64,000 bases of DNA from JAAYJK01 sp964501655. Lineage in GTDB: Bacteria > Bacillota > Syntrophomonadia > Syntrophomonadales > Syntrophomonadaceae. Below the pieces are notes generated by a model. That model did no database searches and was not told the origin of the DNA. It worked only from the letters and a program-made list of their open reading frames with translations. The stretch lies in assembly GCA_964501655.1 (NCBI GenBank), contig CAZCTN010000008.1:1-64000 (forward strand), given 5' to 3'. Shown in pieces: positions 17,468-26,590 of the stretch; positions within the stretch are counted from its first letter, which is position 1; the number at the start of each line of letters is the position of its first letter. The translations under genes were made by a program, and so were the position numbers.

Positions 17468-18313
17468 ATGAACAAGTGGGAATTGGAAGAACTAATCTAC
17501 CGTTGCCTTAAGGAGGATATAGGCCATCTGGATATGACTACTGCTCACCTGATTCCTGAGCGGCAGCAATCGACCGGGAAAATATTGTCCAAGGCCAGTG
17601 GAATAGTGGCCGGGATTGAAATAAGCAAGGCCGTATTTACTCTGCTGGATTCTTCGGTTAGTTTTGAAATCATCAAAAACGATGGGGAACATATTGAACC
17701 AGGTGATACTATTGCGCTGGTAAAGGGAAAAACCGCCGCACTATTAAGCGGAGAAAGACTGGCCCTGAATTTCCTGCAAAGGCTATCCGGAATAGCCACC
17801 AAGACCTACAGTCTGGCAGAAGCTATCAAGTACTATAAAGCCGAAATCGTTGATACCCGGAAGACCACCCCCGGTCTTAGGGAGCTGGAAAAATATGCAG
17901 TGCGGGTGGGAGGCGGACGGAACCACCGTTTTGGACTGTATGACGGGATCATGATCAAAGATAATCATATCCAAGCGGCCGGAGGGATAACCAAAGCGGT
18001 TATCACCTTGAGAAAAAAAATACCCCATACTCTTAAGATAGAGGTAGAGGCAGAGAATCTAGTCCAATTGAGGGAAGCCCTGGACGCCGGGGCTGATATT
18101 ATTATGCTGGATAATATGAGCATTGAAGATATGAAGACCGCGGTAGAAATCACCGCCGGAAAAGCATTGCTGGAAGCCTCCGGAGGAATTAACGAGAGCA
18201 ACATTATCGACGCCGCCCGCACCGGGGTAGATTTTATTTCCACCGGCGCCATCACCCATTCAGTATTCAGCCTGGATATCAGTTTCGATATAATTCACCT
18301 TGAGAGCGAATAA
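17468..18313 (+). CDS. nadC: Nicotinate-nucleotide pyrophosphorylase (carboxylating)
   Basis: Converts quinolinate and PRPP to nicotinate mononucleotide. 281 residues: EDIGHLDMTTAHLIP, LNFLQRLSGIAT, the PRPP/quinolinate site DTRKTTPGLRELEKYAV with RVGGGRNHRFGLYDG and IMIKDNHI, EVEAENL and MLDNMS. ATG 17468 follows GGGAGGACC; a longer frame begins inside nadB and is rejected. With nadA and nadB it completes de novo NAD synthesis to NaMN. Confidence 0.96.
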   Translation: MNKWELEELIYRCLKEDIGHLDMTTAHLIPERQQSTGKILSKASGIVAGIEISKAVFTLLDSSVSFEIIKNDGEHIEPGDTIALVKGKTAALLSGERLALNFLQRLSGIATKTYSLAEAIKYYKAEIVDTRKTTPGLRELEKYAVRVGGGRNHRFGLYDGIMIKDNHIQAAGGITKAVITLRKKIPHTLKIEVEAENLVQLREALDAGADIIMLDNMSIEDMKTAVEITAGKALLEASGGINESNIIDAARTGVDFISTGAITHSVFSLDISFDIIHLESE

Positions 18314-18374
18314 ATAACATGAATGACAGCCCGGCGGGAACCAAGGGGTTGCCGGCGGCAACGGAGGTATAAAT

Positions 18375-19142
18375 ATGATTTTAGTGTTTGATGTAGGCAA
18401 CACTAATATGGTTATTGGCGTTTACAAGGGCAAAGAAATGCTTACTCACTGGCGGATTAAAACCGATGGCGGACGGACCAGTGATGAATATGGAATGTTG
18501 TTAAAAGATCTGTTTGCCTTTAAGGGACTGGAGATTAGCGGAATCAAAGCGGTGGTAATTTCTTCAGTAGTTCCCAGCCTGATGATGGAACTGGAATGGA
18601 TGAGCCAGGAGTATTTTTCCTGCAAACCATTGGTAGTGGGGCCGGGAGTCAAGACCGGACTGGCTATTAAGTACGATAACCCCAGGGAGGTAGGAGCCGA
18701 CCGGGTAGTAAATGCAGTAGCCGCCTATCACAAATATGAGGGACCATTGATAATAGTTGACTTTGGAACTGCTACCACCTTTTGCCTGATAAACGAAAAA
18801 GGCGAATATTTAGGCGGAGCCATTGCGCCGGGAATAAAGATATCTACCGAAGCCCTGGTCTCCAAAGCAGCCAAGCTGCCTCGGGTGGAATTGCTCAAAC
18901 CCCGGAACATTATTGGAAAAAATACCATCAGCAGTATGCAGTCCGGGGTAATATATGGTTTTGTAGGTCAGGTAGAAGGGATAATCAACCGTATCCAGAA
19001 GGAAATCGGGGGGAGAGCCAAAGTAATAGCCACTGGAGGTCTGGCAGCCACTATTGCTGGGGAAACTGATGCTATTCATATAATCGATGATCTGCTCACC
19101 CTGGATGGCTTAAGGATCATCTATGAACTGAATCGGAGTTAA
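18375..19142 (+). CDS. coaX: Type III pantothenate kinase
   Basis: Phosphorylates pantothenate, first step from pantothenate to CoA. 255 residues with the acetate/sugar kinase fold: LVFDVGNTNMVIGVYKG, YDNPREVGADRVVNAVAAY, IVDFGTATTF, YLGGAIAPGI and VIATGGLA. ATG 18375 has ACGGAGG upstream. The stem GTTGCC/GGCAAC (18348-18362) ends on the first bases of that site and could tune translation. Together with panBCD this gives the pathway to phosphopantothenate. dusB starts one base after its stop. Confidence 0.95.
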   Translation: MILVFDVGNTNMVIGVYKGKEMLTHWRIKTDGGRTSDEYGMLLKDLFAFKGLEISGIKAVVISSVVPSLMMELEWMSQEYFSCKPLVVGPGVKTGLAIKYDNPREVGADRVVNAVAAYHKYEGPLIIVDFGTATTFCLINEKGEYLGGAIAPGIKISTEALVSKAAKLPRVELLKPRNIIGKNTISSMQSGVIYGFVGQVEGIINRIQKEIGGRAKVIATGGLAATIAGETDAIHIIDDLLTLDGLRIIYELNRS

Positions 19143-19143
19143 G

Positions 19144-20133
19144 ATGTTCAGTATAGGAACAGTGAAACCAGGAAATCGAATTATAGCAGCCCCCATGGCG
19201 GGAGTCACCGATAAAGCCAACCGGATAATCGCCAGTTCCTTTGGCTGCGGCATGACCTGCAGCGAAATGATAAGTGATATGGGACTAATATACGGCCAGA
19301 AAAAAACCGCCAACATTGCAGATACCCGGGGTGAAAAGGGACCGGTAAGCGTGCAGATATTTGGTTCAGATCCGGAGAAAATGGCCCAGGCGGCTCTGAT
19401 AGTGGAAAAGATGGGGGCCGACCTGATTGACATTAATATGGGCTGCCCCACCCCCAAGATAGTTAAAAATGGTGAAGGTTGCGCACTTATGTTGAATTTG
19501 CCTCAGGCTCGGGAAATAATAAGAAGAGTAATCCGGGCGGTACAAGTGCCGGTAACGGTAAAAATGCGCCGGGGCTGGGACGATGACAGCAAAACCTTCC
19601 TGGAACTGGCCGGCACTGCTGAACAGGAAGGAGTCAAAGCCATAACCCTGCATGCCAGGAGTCGTACTCAGTTTTATTCCGGGCAGGCTGACTGGGGTTT
19701 GATCAAAGAACTAAAAAAGAGGAGCACAGTGCCCATTATTGGCAACGGAGATATCTGGAGCGCCGAAGACGCAGTCCGAATGCTGGAAACAACCGGCTGT
19801 GACGCCGTGATGATAGGTCGGGCAGCCATGGGCAACCCCTTCATTTTTCGGGAAGCCGCCGAACTGGTAGAGAAGGGTATTAAGATTCCTCCTGCCAGTC
19901 CGGAGGAACGCACCCAAACCGCCATTAGACACCTGGATCTGGCCTGTGGGTTCAAGGGCGAGGCAGTAGCGGTTCGAGAAATGCGCAAGCATTTTTCCTG
20001 GTATATCAAAGGCCGCAGCGGAGCAGCCAAAGTCCGCCAGCAGATAAATTCCGCCCAGACCCGGGAGCAGCTCATTCAAGCCCTGCAACAAATGCCGGGA
20101 CCAGGCCCGGTGCCTGCCCCCCCAGTGATTTAA
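19144..20133 (+). CDS. dusB: tRNA-dihydrouridine synthase B family
   Basis: FMN and NADPH enzyme reducing uridine in the tRNA D-loop. 329 residues: barrel start IIAAPMAGVTDKANR, INMGCPTPKIVKNGEGCALM with the catalytic Cys, ITLHARSRTQFYSGQADW, IIGNGDIWSAEDA and MIGRAAMGNPF. The C-terminal helical domain follows and ends in a Pro-rich tail. Bacillus has dusB in the same neighbourhood, between folK and lysS. It starts one base after coaX, so it is coupled to it. Confidence 0.93.
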   Translation: MFSIGTVKPGNRIIAAPMAGVTDKANRIIASSFGCGMTCSEMISDMGLIYGQKKTANIADTRGEKGPVSVQIFGSDPEKMAQAALIVEKMGADLIDINMGCPTPKIVKNGEGCALMLNLPQAREIIRRVIRAVQVPVTVKMRRGWDDDSKTFLELAGTAEQEGVKAITLHARSRTQFYSGQADWGLIKELKKRSTVPIIGNGDIWSAEDAVRMLETTGCDAVMIGRAAMGNPFIFREAAELVEKGIKIPPASPEERTQTAIRHLDLACGFKGEAVAVREMRKHFSWYIKGRSGAAKVRQQINSAQTREQLIQALQQMPGPGPVPAPPVI

Positions 20134-20162
20134 TTGATTTTCCGACAGGATGATGCTAGAAT
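20134..20162 (+). promoter_or_regulatory. Sigma-A promoter of the HTH gene
   Basis: TTGATT at 20134-20139, 17 bp, TAGAAT at 20157-20162, directly after the dusB stop. Separates the HTH gene from the cofactor operon. Confidence 0.55.
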
Positions 20163-20202
20163 AACATTGGTTGTGTACAAAATTGTGCTCAAGAGGTATG
20201 AT

Positions 20203-20733
20203 ATGGATTTTTATCGTATACAGGACAAGATAATCAGCTGGGAAAAAGTTGAGAGAAATTTGCAGAAAGCCCTTATGCTCAGGTCAAGAGGTTTTTCTCA
20301 GCAGGAAGTTGCTGACCGATTAAAGATGGACAGAACTTTCATCTCCCGTCTGGAAACCATCGGTGAATTACGCAAAGGTCAGTCCGTGGCCTGTATAGGT
20401 TTCCCCCTCTCCAACAAGGAAGAGATAGCCGAGATACTGGAGAAACAAGGGGTAGATTTTATATTGCTGATGACTGAAGTGGAACGAAGGGAATACGCCA
20501 ACTGCCGCAATGGGAACCAGATGCTGAATGAACTGATGGCTTTAATCAGCCAAATTCGTAGTTATGAAGTAGTTATTCTGATCGGTTCTGACAAGAGGCT
20601 GAGGCTGATAGAAGGGATGATTGACAGCCAGGTGATATCAATAGTAATAGGCACTTCCCCTATTACTGAAGATAAATGGGTAGATCCGGAAGAATTGCAG
20701 AAAATTCTTCGAATGATCAAAGAGGCCCGATAA
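20203..20733 (+). CDS. HTH transcription regulator with C-terminal domain
   Basis: 176 residues. The N-terminal third has an Xre/Cro-type helix-turn-helix (LMLRSRGFSQQEVADRLKMD then RTFISRLE). The remainder is an alpha/beta domain with a SVACIGFPLSNKEEIAEIL strand-turn-helix, a VVILIGSDKRLRLIEG strand and an IVIGTSPITEDKW region that looks ligand-binding, but I do not recognise it. ATG 20203 has AAGAGG upstream. In Bacillus a small Xre protein, YazB, lies at the same place after folK and before dusB/lysS; this protein is much longer. It is followed by two genes of unclear function and may regulate them. Confidence 0.7.
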   Translation: MDFYRIQDKIISWEKVERNLQKALMLRSRGFSQQEVADRLKMDRTFISRLETIGELRKGQSVACIGFPLSNKEEIAEILEKQGVDFILLMTEVERREYANCRNGNQMLNELMALISQIRSYEVVILIGSDKRLRLIEGMIDSQVISIVIGTSPITEDKWVDPEELQKILRMIKEAR

Positions 20734-20806
20734 GACTGACATAAGCCGGGATATTTCAGAAAGCTTATTATTGCCGTTTTTACAATCAACGCTGGGAGGT
20801 ATTTTT

Positions 20807-21718
20807 TTGAGACGCATAGTCAGTGTAAGCCTGGGTTCATCCAAACGCAATCATGCCTTCGAAACTGAGTTTATGGGGCAGCAGTTCAGCATCGAAAGAA
20901 TAGGGACTGATGGTGATTGGGATAAAGCCATAAAACTCATTCAGGAACTGGATGGCAAAGTAGATGCTTTTGGCATGGGCGGAATAGATCTATACATTTA
21001 TGTAGCCGGCAAAAAATATGTAATCAACGACGCCAAAAGATTGCTGGTAGCCAGGAAGACTCCCATGGTAGATGGCAGTGGTCTGAAAAATACCCTGGAG
21101 AGAAAATGCATATTGGATGTGCAGCAGGACGGCATAATGGACCTGCGGGGCAAGAAAGTACTGATGGTGTGCGCGGTAGACCGCTTCGGGATGGCGGAAG
21201 CATTTGCCCAGGCAGGGGCCAGGCTCACCCTGGGGGATTTGATCTATACTCTAAATATTCCCATTCCCCTGCATTCTTTAAACGCGTTGAAACTAGCGGG
21301 AAGAACCCTGGCTCCTTTTGCCGTAAGAATGCCTTTTGACAAATTATATCCCACCGGGGAAAAACAGGAAGTCATAATTCCCCGGCATGCAAAATATTAT
21401 TATGATGCAGAGGTTATTGCCGGTGATTTCCTGTATATTAAACGCTATCTGCCGCAAAAGCTTAGTGGACAGGTGATTATCACCAATACCACAACGGCAG
21501 AAGATATGAAAATGCTTAAAGAACGGGGAATCAGCCGGGTTATTACTACTACCCCGGACATGGGGGGACGTTCTTTTGGCACCAACGTTATTGAAGCTTT
21601 AATGGTAGCGCTGATTGGCAGACCCCTGGAGGAAATTTCCCCGGAAGATTATTACCGGGTGTTGAGTGAACTGAATATGAAGCCCGGGGTGGTTGATCTG
21701 GAGACATATGATGTATGA
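20807..21718 (+). CDS. 'Quinate 5-dehydrogenase'-like protein
   Basis: 303 residues. Homologues in clostridia are often labelled quinate 5-dehydrogenase, but I see only a weak Rossmann-like stretch (LRGKKVLMVCAVDRFGMAEAF) after an N-terminal domain with FGMGGIDLYIYVAGKKY. A conserved-looking end reads TTPDMGGRSFGTNVIEALMVAL. The catalytic Lys-Asp pattern of shikimate/quinate dehydrogenases is not evident, so the enzyme name should not be trusted. TTG 20807 follows GGGAGG at 7 bases; the longer frame has no ribosome site. Its stop overlaps the next start (ATGA), so the two proteins are made together. Confidence 0.65.
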   Translation: MRRIVSVSLGSSKRNHAFETEFMGQQFSIERIGTDGDWDKAIKLIQELDGKVDAFGMGGIDLYIYVAGKKYVINDAKRLLVARKTPMVDGSGLKNTLERKCILDVQQDGIMDLRGKKVLMVCAVDRFGMAEAFAQAGARLTLGDLIYTLNIPIPLHSLNALKLAGRTLAPFAVRMPFDKLYPTGEKQEVIIPRHAKYYYDAEVIAGDFLYIKRYLPQKLSGQVIITNTTTAEDMKMLKERGISRVITTTPDMGGRSFGTNVIEALMVALIGRPLEEISPEDYYRVLSELNMKPGVVDLETYDV

Positions 21719-22611
21719 TTGACTTTGCCTTTTTTAATTTAATAAACCGGGATAAACGGGGGGTGCTCTACCAAAAAGGTTTTTTGGACAGACTAACCCC
21801 CTATGTTTTTTCCCCCCGGGTTAAAAACCTGATCGAAATACCGGACATCCGTTGTCAGGGATGCAATATTGTTTTGCCTCTGGGTTCAGGTAATGTTCGT
21901 TTGCTGGAAGAAGATAAACAGAAGATGCTGTTCCAGCGCTCCTGTGCAGTAGCCCGGGATTTTGATTTACAGGCTCTGGCGGTAGATCGGCGTTTAAAGC
22001 AGCTTTTTATGGTCGAGGACGGATTCTCTTTAGTTTTTGGGGATAATTTTATCAAGGCCCTGGCCTATGCCTTTATTAAACATGCCCTCTCCTGCCGCCA
22101 TATCAACAAGCTAATTCTGGTGGGAGAGATTCCCGGTTTAGACCGGTTTGTGGAGACCGTCAGCCACCTGTCGGTGCCGGTTTCCATCCAAAATACCTGT
22201 CCGGCCAGGTATGAAATAATGACCTACCGGCTGATGTATGAAAAAGGCCACGCGGTTAGCAACAGCCAGATAAATCCTTACAAATGGGAAAGGGGCAATC
22301 TGGTTATAATATTTGACAGCCGCTATCAGAACCTGTCCATGGGGATAGCGGATCTCCTGCTGCTAAAGCTGACCAACGATACTCAGGGACTGGCTTCGAA
22401 ATTGGAAATCAGGCTGGAAAACAGCCAGGTGCATCCTTCTTTGAGCACTTTGGCACCTATTTTGGAGTCATGTTTGCTCAGACAGGAAGGATTTTCTAGC
22501 CGGGGTAGAGAACAAGATATGCTTATGGGGAAAGATGAATACTTTCAGCAGCTGGAGGAAATAGGAAATCAGGCTGGTCTGTGGCATCTATTCCTTGACA
22601 AGGCGGCATGA
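21715..22611 (+). CDS. Unrecognised protein coupled to the preceding gene
   Basis: 298 residues, soluble, mixed alpha/beta. It shares four bases with the gene before it. Visible features are a CQGCNIVLPLGSGNVRLLEEDKQ segment, LVFGDNFIKALAYAFIKHAL, LILVGEIPGLDRFV and LVIIFDSRYQNLSMG. No catalytic motif or membrane segment recognised. The paired CxxC (RCQGC) might bind metal. Tight coupling suggests a complex or shared pathway with the 'quinate dehydrogenase-like' protein. Confidence 0.6.
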   Translation: MIDFAFFNLINRDKRGVLYQKGFLDRLTPYVFSPRVKNLIEIPDIRCQGCNIVLPLGSGNVRLLEEDKQKMLFQRSCAVARDFDLQALAVDRRLKQLFMVEDGFSLVFGDNFIKALAYAFIKHALSCRHINKLILVGEIPGLDRFVETVSHLSVPVSIQNTCPARYEIMTYRLMYEKGHAVSNSQINPYKWERGNLVIIFDSRYQNLSMGIADLLLLKLTNDTQGLASKLEIRLENSQVHPSLSTLAPILESCLLRQEGFSSRGREQDMLMGKDEYFQQLEEIGNQAGLWHLFLDKAA

Positions 22612-22677
22612 GTTTTTTAAAATACCTTAATAGGTTAAATACGGTCAATTACGGTGTATCTTAATACCAGGAATTCC

Positions 22678-22697
22678 AAGCGAGGGGGAACTCGCTT
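22678..22697 (+). promoter_or_regulatory. Hairpin before greA
   Basis: AAGCGAG pairs with CTCGCTT around a 6-base loop. It is not followed by a T-run, so it is not a clear terminator. It lies 28 bases before the greA start. Confidence 0.4.
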
Positions 22698-22725
22698 ATT
22701 AACTTTATAGGTTAGGAGCGATTGG

Positions 22726-23205
22726 ATGGCGGAAGTAAAAGATATTTTATTAACCAAAGAGGGCTTGGCTAAGCTGGAAGCAGAATTGGAGCATTTGAAA
22801 TCGGTAAGAAGGGAACAGGTGGCGGAACGTATCAAGCAGGCCATTGCTTTTGGAGATATATCGGAGAACGCCGAGTACGAAGATGCCAAAACCGAACAGG
22901 CTTTTATTGAAGGGAAAATAATAAGTCTGGAAAACACCCTCAAGAATGCTCGTCTGATGGAGGAACGGGATATAAGAACTGATGTGGTATCTCTGGGCTC
23001 CAAGGTTACTCTGCAGGAGATGAAATCCGGCCGGGAGGTAGTAGTGACCCTGGTTTCATCAGTTGAATCAAAACTCAAGGACGGCAAGATATCGGATGAA
23101 TCCCCGGTAGGAGCAGCTATACTAGGCCAGGCAGTAGATGCAGAGGTTAGTGTTGAAGCCCCTGCCGGTACCATCAAGTACAAGATAGTGAAGGTCGAGA
23201 GGTAG
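22726..23205 (+). CDS. greA: Transcription elongation factor GreA
   Basis: Rescues backtracked RNA polymerase by promoting transcript cleavage. 159 residues, normal length: an N-terminal antiparallel coiled coil with LTKEGLAKLEAELEHLKSVR and the tip acidic region GDISENAEYEDAKTEQAF, then the C-terminal domain with VSLGSKVTLQEM, SVESKLKDGKISDESPVGAAILGQ. ATG 22726 follows TTAGGAGCG. Gene order greA-lysS is common in clostridia. Confidence 0.97.
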   Translation: MAEVKDILLTKEGLAKLEAELEHLKSVRREQVAERIKQAIAFGDISENAEYEDAKTEQAFIEGKIISLENTLKNARLMEERDIRTDVVSLGSKVTLQEMKSGREVVVTLVSSVESKLKDGKISDESPVGAAILGQAVDAEVSVEAPAGTIKYKIVKVER

Positions 23206-23287
23206 TCAGCCTGAAAGCTGGAGTCGGATCTAATAATGCAGCCTGCTCAATAAGGCAGTAGAGTTGACGGGCCCGGGCTTACAGTGG

Positions 23288-23315
23288 TTGCAGATCAGCG
23301 TTATAAGCATAATAT
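23288..23315 (+). promoter_or_regulatory. Promoter candidate of lysS
   Basis: TTGCAG at 23288-23293, 16 bp, TAATAT at 23310-23315, close before the lysS ribosome site. Moderate match. Confidence 0.35.
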
Positions 23316-23330
23316 TAAGGAAGTGTTATC

Positions 23331-24806
23331 ATGTCTGGGCAGGAACAGAATATTAACGAATTAAAGAAGGTTCGGCTGGAGAAGCTGCAGGAATTGAGAG
23401 ATATGGGTATAGATCCTTTCGGCAGTAAATTTGAACGTAATGCGATGGCGCAGGAAATCATAGATAATTTTAACGTCATGGAGGGACAGCAGGTTGCCAT
23501 CGCGGGAAGGATAATGTCCAAACGGCGTCATGGCAAGGCAGGATTTGCCAATATTCAGGATTTATCCGGCCAGGTGCAGCTGTATTTCAGGAAAGATGAT
23601 ATCGGAGAAGAGAAATACGAGTTGTTCAAAAAGTTGGACATGGGGGATATCCTGGGTATAAAAGGAGAAGTATTTCGCACTCAAAAAGGTGAAATCAGTG
23701 TACATGTAAGGGACCTTACTTACCTGGCCAAATCCCTCAACCCGCTGCCGGAAAAATGGCATGGTCTTAAAGATGTGGAATTAAGATATCGGCAGCGTTA
23801 TGTAGACTTGATTGTAAACCCGGAAGTCAAGGAAGTCTTCATAAAACGCTGCCGCATTATCAAAGAAATCAGAAATTACCTGGATAATCGGGGATTTCTG
23901 GAGGTAGAGACGCCCATGATGCAGCCCATCGCCGGCGGCGCAGCTGCGCGTCCTTTTATTACCCATCACAACGCCCTGGACATGGACCTGTATCTGCGTA
24001 TAGCGCCGGAGCTTTATCTGAAGAGGCTTATTGTGGGCGGTTTGGAGAAAGTCTATGAAATAAATCGCAGTTTTAGAAACGAAGGGATATCCACCAAACA
24101 TAATCCGGAATTTACCATGCTGGAGATTTACCAAGCCTATGCCGACTTCGATATGATGATGCAGCTCACAGAAGATTTGATATCCGCGGTAATGCTCAAG
24201 GTCAACAGCAGTATGAACGCAGAATACGAAGGACATGTTATCAATTTCATGCCTCCCTGGAAGCGGATGACCATGCTGGAAGCCATAGAAGAATATACCG
24301 GATTGGATTTTAAGGCTATTATAACTGATGAGGCAGCTGTAGCTGCGGCCCGGCAGCTGGGAATGGAGATATCCCATCAGAGCACTCGGGGAGAGATCAT
24401 AAACGAGGTTTTTGAAGAATATGTGGAAGAGAAACTGATTCAGCCTACTTTCATCTATGGCCATCCGGTGGAAATATCTCCCCTGGCCAAGCGCAACGCA
24501 GAGCATCCGGAATTGACCGATAGGTTTGAGGTTTTTGTTATGCAGCGGGAGATCGCCAATGCTTTTTCGGAATTGAATGATCCTCTGGACCAAAAAGAGC
24601 GGTTTCAGAAGCAAGTGGAAAAGAGAGCCGGAGGAGATGCCGAAGCCCACATGATGGATGAAGATTACATAAATGCCCTGGAATACGGCATGCCGCCAGC
24701 CGGAGGGCTGGGTATAGGAATTGACCGGCTGGTGATGATAATGACCGGCATGGCTTCCATCCGTGATGTTATAATGTTTCCTACCCTTCGTCCCCGGGAA
24801 CAATAA
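23331..24806 (+). CDS. lysS: Lysyl-tRNA synthetase, class II
   Basis: Charges tRNA-Lys. 491 residues: an N-terminal OB-fold anticodon domain (about 55-150, VAIAGRIMSKRRHGKAGFANI), then the class II core with motif 1 around FLEVETPMMQPIAGGAAARPF, motif 2 FRNEGISTKHNPEFTMLE and motif 3 GGLGIGIDRLVMIMTG. It is the class II enzyme, not the class I type of archaea and some bacteria. ATG 23331 has an AAGGAAG site. It ends the housekeeping block. Confidence 0.97.
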   Translation: MSGQEQNINELKKVRLEKLQELRDMGIDPFGSKFERNAMAQEIIDNFNVMEGQQVAIAGRIMSKRRHGKAGFANIQDLSGQVQLYFRKDDIGEEKYELFKKLDMGDILGIKGEVFRTQKGEISVHVRDLTYLAKSLNPLPEKWHGLKDVELRYRQRYVDLIVNPEVKEVFIKRCRIIKEIRNYLDNRGFLEVETPMMQPIAGGAAARPFITHHNALDMDLYLRIAPELYLKRLIVGGLEKVYEINRSFRNEGISTKHNPEFTMLEIYQAYADFDMMMQLTEDLISAVMLKVNSSMNAEYEGHVINFMPPWKRMTMLEAIEEYTGLDFKAIITDEAAVAAARQLGMEISHQSTRGEIINEVFEEYVEEKLIQPTFIYGHPVEISPLAKRNAEHPELTDRFEVFVMQREIANAFSELNDPLDQKERFQKQVEKRAGGDAEAHMMDEDYINALEYGMPPAGGLGIGIDRLVMIMTGMASIRDVIMFPTLRPREQ

Positions 24807-24890
24807 CTGCGAGAACCGTAGTGGACATCTTTGGGCCTGGTTATGGAACAGATTATGAACACCCAATGGCAACAGCAGGAGGGGAATTCC

Positions 24891-25304
24891 ATGTTTAGAC
24901 ACAGTCTTTTTTACCGGCTGCTCAGCAGCAGCCTGATAATGGGATGGCTGGTTTCAGATCCGGAAGAAGAGCGGGCGGATTATATCAGTTCATCTTGCCT
25001 TTATCATGTCAGCAACCGGGTCCTGGAAGCTGGATTAAGGGTCTTGTATAAAATCGGAGACAGCCTGCGCCAGATAGCGGCAGGAGGCATAGCCGGCCGG
25101 GACCTGGCCGGATTTTTGGGCATCCTGATATTCTTTTATCTGGTCATGGATATAGCTTTCCATGATTACAGCCTGCGCCGGAACCTGATTGAAACCGCCC
25201 TGGCTCTGGGCGGACTCAGCATACCTTTATGGCGCAAAATTCCCGGCCTCTGGTCGGGAAGTCTGGTGGTATCCTTCTTCCGATGGTGGGGAAATACTGA
25301 TTGA
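24891..25304 (+). CDS. Small membrane protein, possibly a truncated polymerase N-terminus
   Basis: 137 residues. The first 75 form a soluble, Leu/Arg-rich part (SLFYRLLSSSLIMGWLV, then VSNRVLEAGLRVL). One clear membrane segment follows (about 83-101, LAGFLGILIFFYLVMDIAF) and perhaps a second (LIETALALGGLSIPLW). It ends abruptly in Trp-rich VVSFFRWWGNTD. The layout recalls the N-terminal part of clostridial O-antigen-ligase-like proteins, so it may be a remnant, but that is a guess. ATG 24891 follows AGGAGGGG. Another frame (coding WWYPSSDGGEILIDQG) runs from inside its 3' end to an ATGA overlap with the glycosyltransferase. Confidence 0.5.
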   Translation: MFRHSLFYRLLSSSLIMGWLVSDPEEERADYISSSCLYHVSNRVLEAGLRVLYKIGDSLRQIAAGGIAGRDLAGFLGILIFFYLVMDIAFHDYSLRRNLIETALALGGLSIPLWRKIPGLWSGSLVVSFFRWWGNTD

Positions 25305-25403
25305 TCAGGGCAGTTCCAATCAGATTGTCTTTGGCCATCAGGGGATATTTCATGCTGGAAAGGGCAGCGGCGGCTACCTTTCGGGAAAGGATCAGGAGTC
25401 TTT

Positions 25404-26534
25404 ATGAAACAAGTTGGGGATAAAAAACGCATACTGCACTTTATAGGCGGAGGAGAACTGGGAGGAGCGGAGGAGCTGCTTTTAAGCCTGATGAAACTCC
25501 TTGATAAAGAGCAGTATGAAGTCCAACTGATATGCTTGTGCCAGGGACCTTTTGCTGAAATGGCGGCTCGGCACGGCTTCAAGGCAGAAGTAATTCTCAT
25601 GCGGCATAAGTTTGATTTGAATACCATTAAACCCATCCGGGAATACCTGTTGAGTAACGAAATCGATCTGGTTCACACCCATGGGGTCAGGGCCAATCTG
25701 GTGGCCCGGACCGCAGCCTTCAAAGAGGGGCTGCCGGTTGTTACCCACTTCCATAGTGTCCTGCGTTATGACTACGATTCCATTTATAAAGCCATGATGG
25801 CCAGGTTTCTGACCAAGACCACCAACAAATATACCAACCGGTTTATCGCCATTTCCAGAGCTATCAAGCAGGAAATACTGGCTATGGGAGTCCCCGAGCA
25901 GATAATTGAAGTAATACATAATGGCCTGGATACCTCCAGGTATGCCCGGCCGCGTCAGGCCCAGGAAACCAGGAGAGAACTGGGTCTGGCTCCGGATAAG
26001 CCCACAGTAGCCATGGTAGCCAGGCTGCATCCGGTCAAGGGACATAAATACTTTTTGCAAGCAGCCCGGAAGGTGCTGGACCAGGGGATTAACGCCCAGT
26101 TCTTGATAATCGGGGAGGGGATATACCGGGAAGCCATAGAGAACTGGATTAAAGATCTAGGGTTGGAAGGGCAGGTCATTATGCCCGGCTATTACAGCCC
26201 TATCGAAGATATTTACGGGGTAATGGATTTGCTCTGTGTTCCTTCATTGATGGAGGGATTGGGTATGGTGGTACTGGAAGCCATGTATTTCCAGGTGCCG
26301 GTGGTGGCCAGCAATATCGGGGGGATTCAGGAAATCATTCGGGATCAGGAAAATGGGCTGCTGGTGGAGCCGGGCGACACAAAGGGATTGGCGGCAGCAA
26401 TTATAAAGCTGTTGAGAGATCCCAAACTGGCCAGTCAGCTTAGCACTAAAGGGGAAGAAACCCTCCAATACTTTTCCCCCCAGAGAATGGCCCGACAGGT
26501 GGAAGATGTCTATCAGGCTTTGCTTTTACCTTAG
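25404..26534 (+). CDS. Glycosyltransferase, GT4 family
   Basis: 376 residues with the GT-B fold: N-terminal domain starting ILHFIGGGELGGAEELLLSL with the donor-side Gly-rich loop, HTHGVRANLVARTAAF and FIAISRAIKQEI; C-terminal domain with VAMVARLHPVKGHKYFL, LIIGEGIYREAIE and the E-x7-E motif in VPSLMEGLGMVVLEAM followed by VVASNIGGIQEII. It transfers a sugar from a nucleotide-sugar to a polymer or lipid acceptor; substrates not readable. It faces csaB tail to tail and is probably part of the same envelope-polysaccharide region. Confidence 0.9.
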   Translation: MKQVGDKKRILHFIGGGELGGAEELLLSLMKLLDKEQYEVQLICLCQGPFAEMAARHGFKAEVILMRHKFDLNTIKPIREYLLSNEIDLVHTHGVRANLVARTAAFKEGLPVVTHFHSVLRYDYDSIYKAMMARFLTKTTNKYTNRFIAISRAIKQEILAMGVPEQIIEVIHNGLDTSRYARPRQAQETRRELGLAPDKPTVAMVARLHPVKGHKYFLQAARKVLDQGINAQFLIIGEGIYREAIENWIKDLGLEGQVIMPGYYSPIEDIYGVMDLLCVPSLMEGLGMVVLEAMYFQVPVVASNIGGIQEIIRDQENGLLVEPGDTKGLAAAIIKLLRDPKLASQLSTKGEETLQYFSPQRMARQVEDVYQALLLP

Positions 26535-26590
26535 ATTCTCCCAGAAATTGCTGCTATCGGCTCCAGCCAAAGGCCCAGCCGCAAAAGACT

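Noticed and set aside
20807..21718. Calling this gene aroE or a true quinate dehydrogenase
   Set aside because: The Lys/Asp catalytic pattern and substrate-binding SxS motif of the family are not evident; the name would be inherited annotation only.
23781..24902. 373-codon open frame on the minus strand opposite lysS
   Set aside because: It lies antisense to a clear lysyl-tRNA synthetase, has a composition unlike real proteins (His/Tyr/Phe-rich) and no ribosome site.
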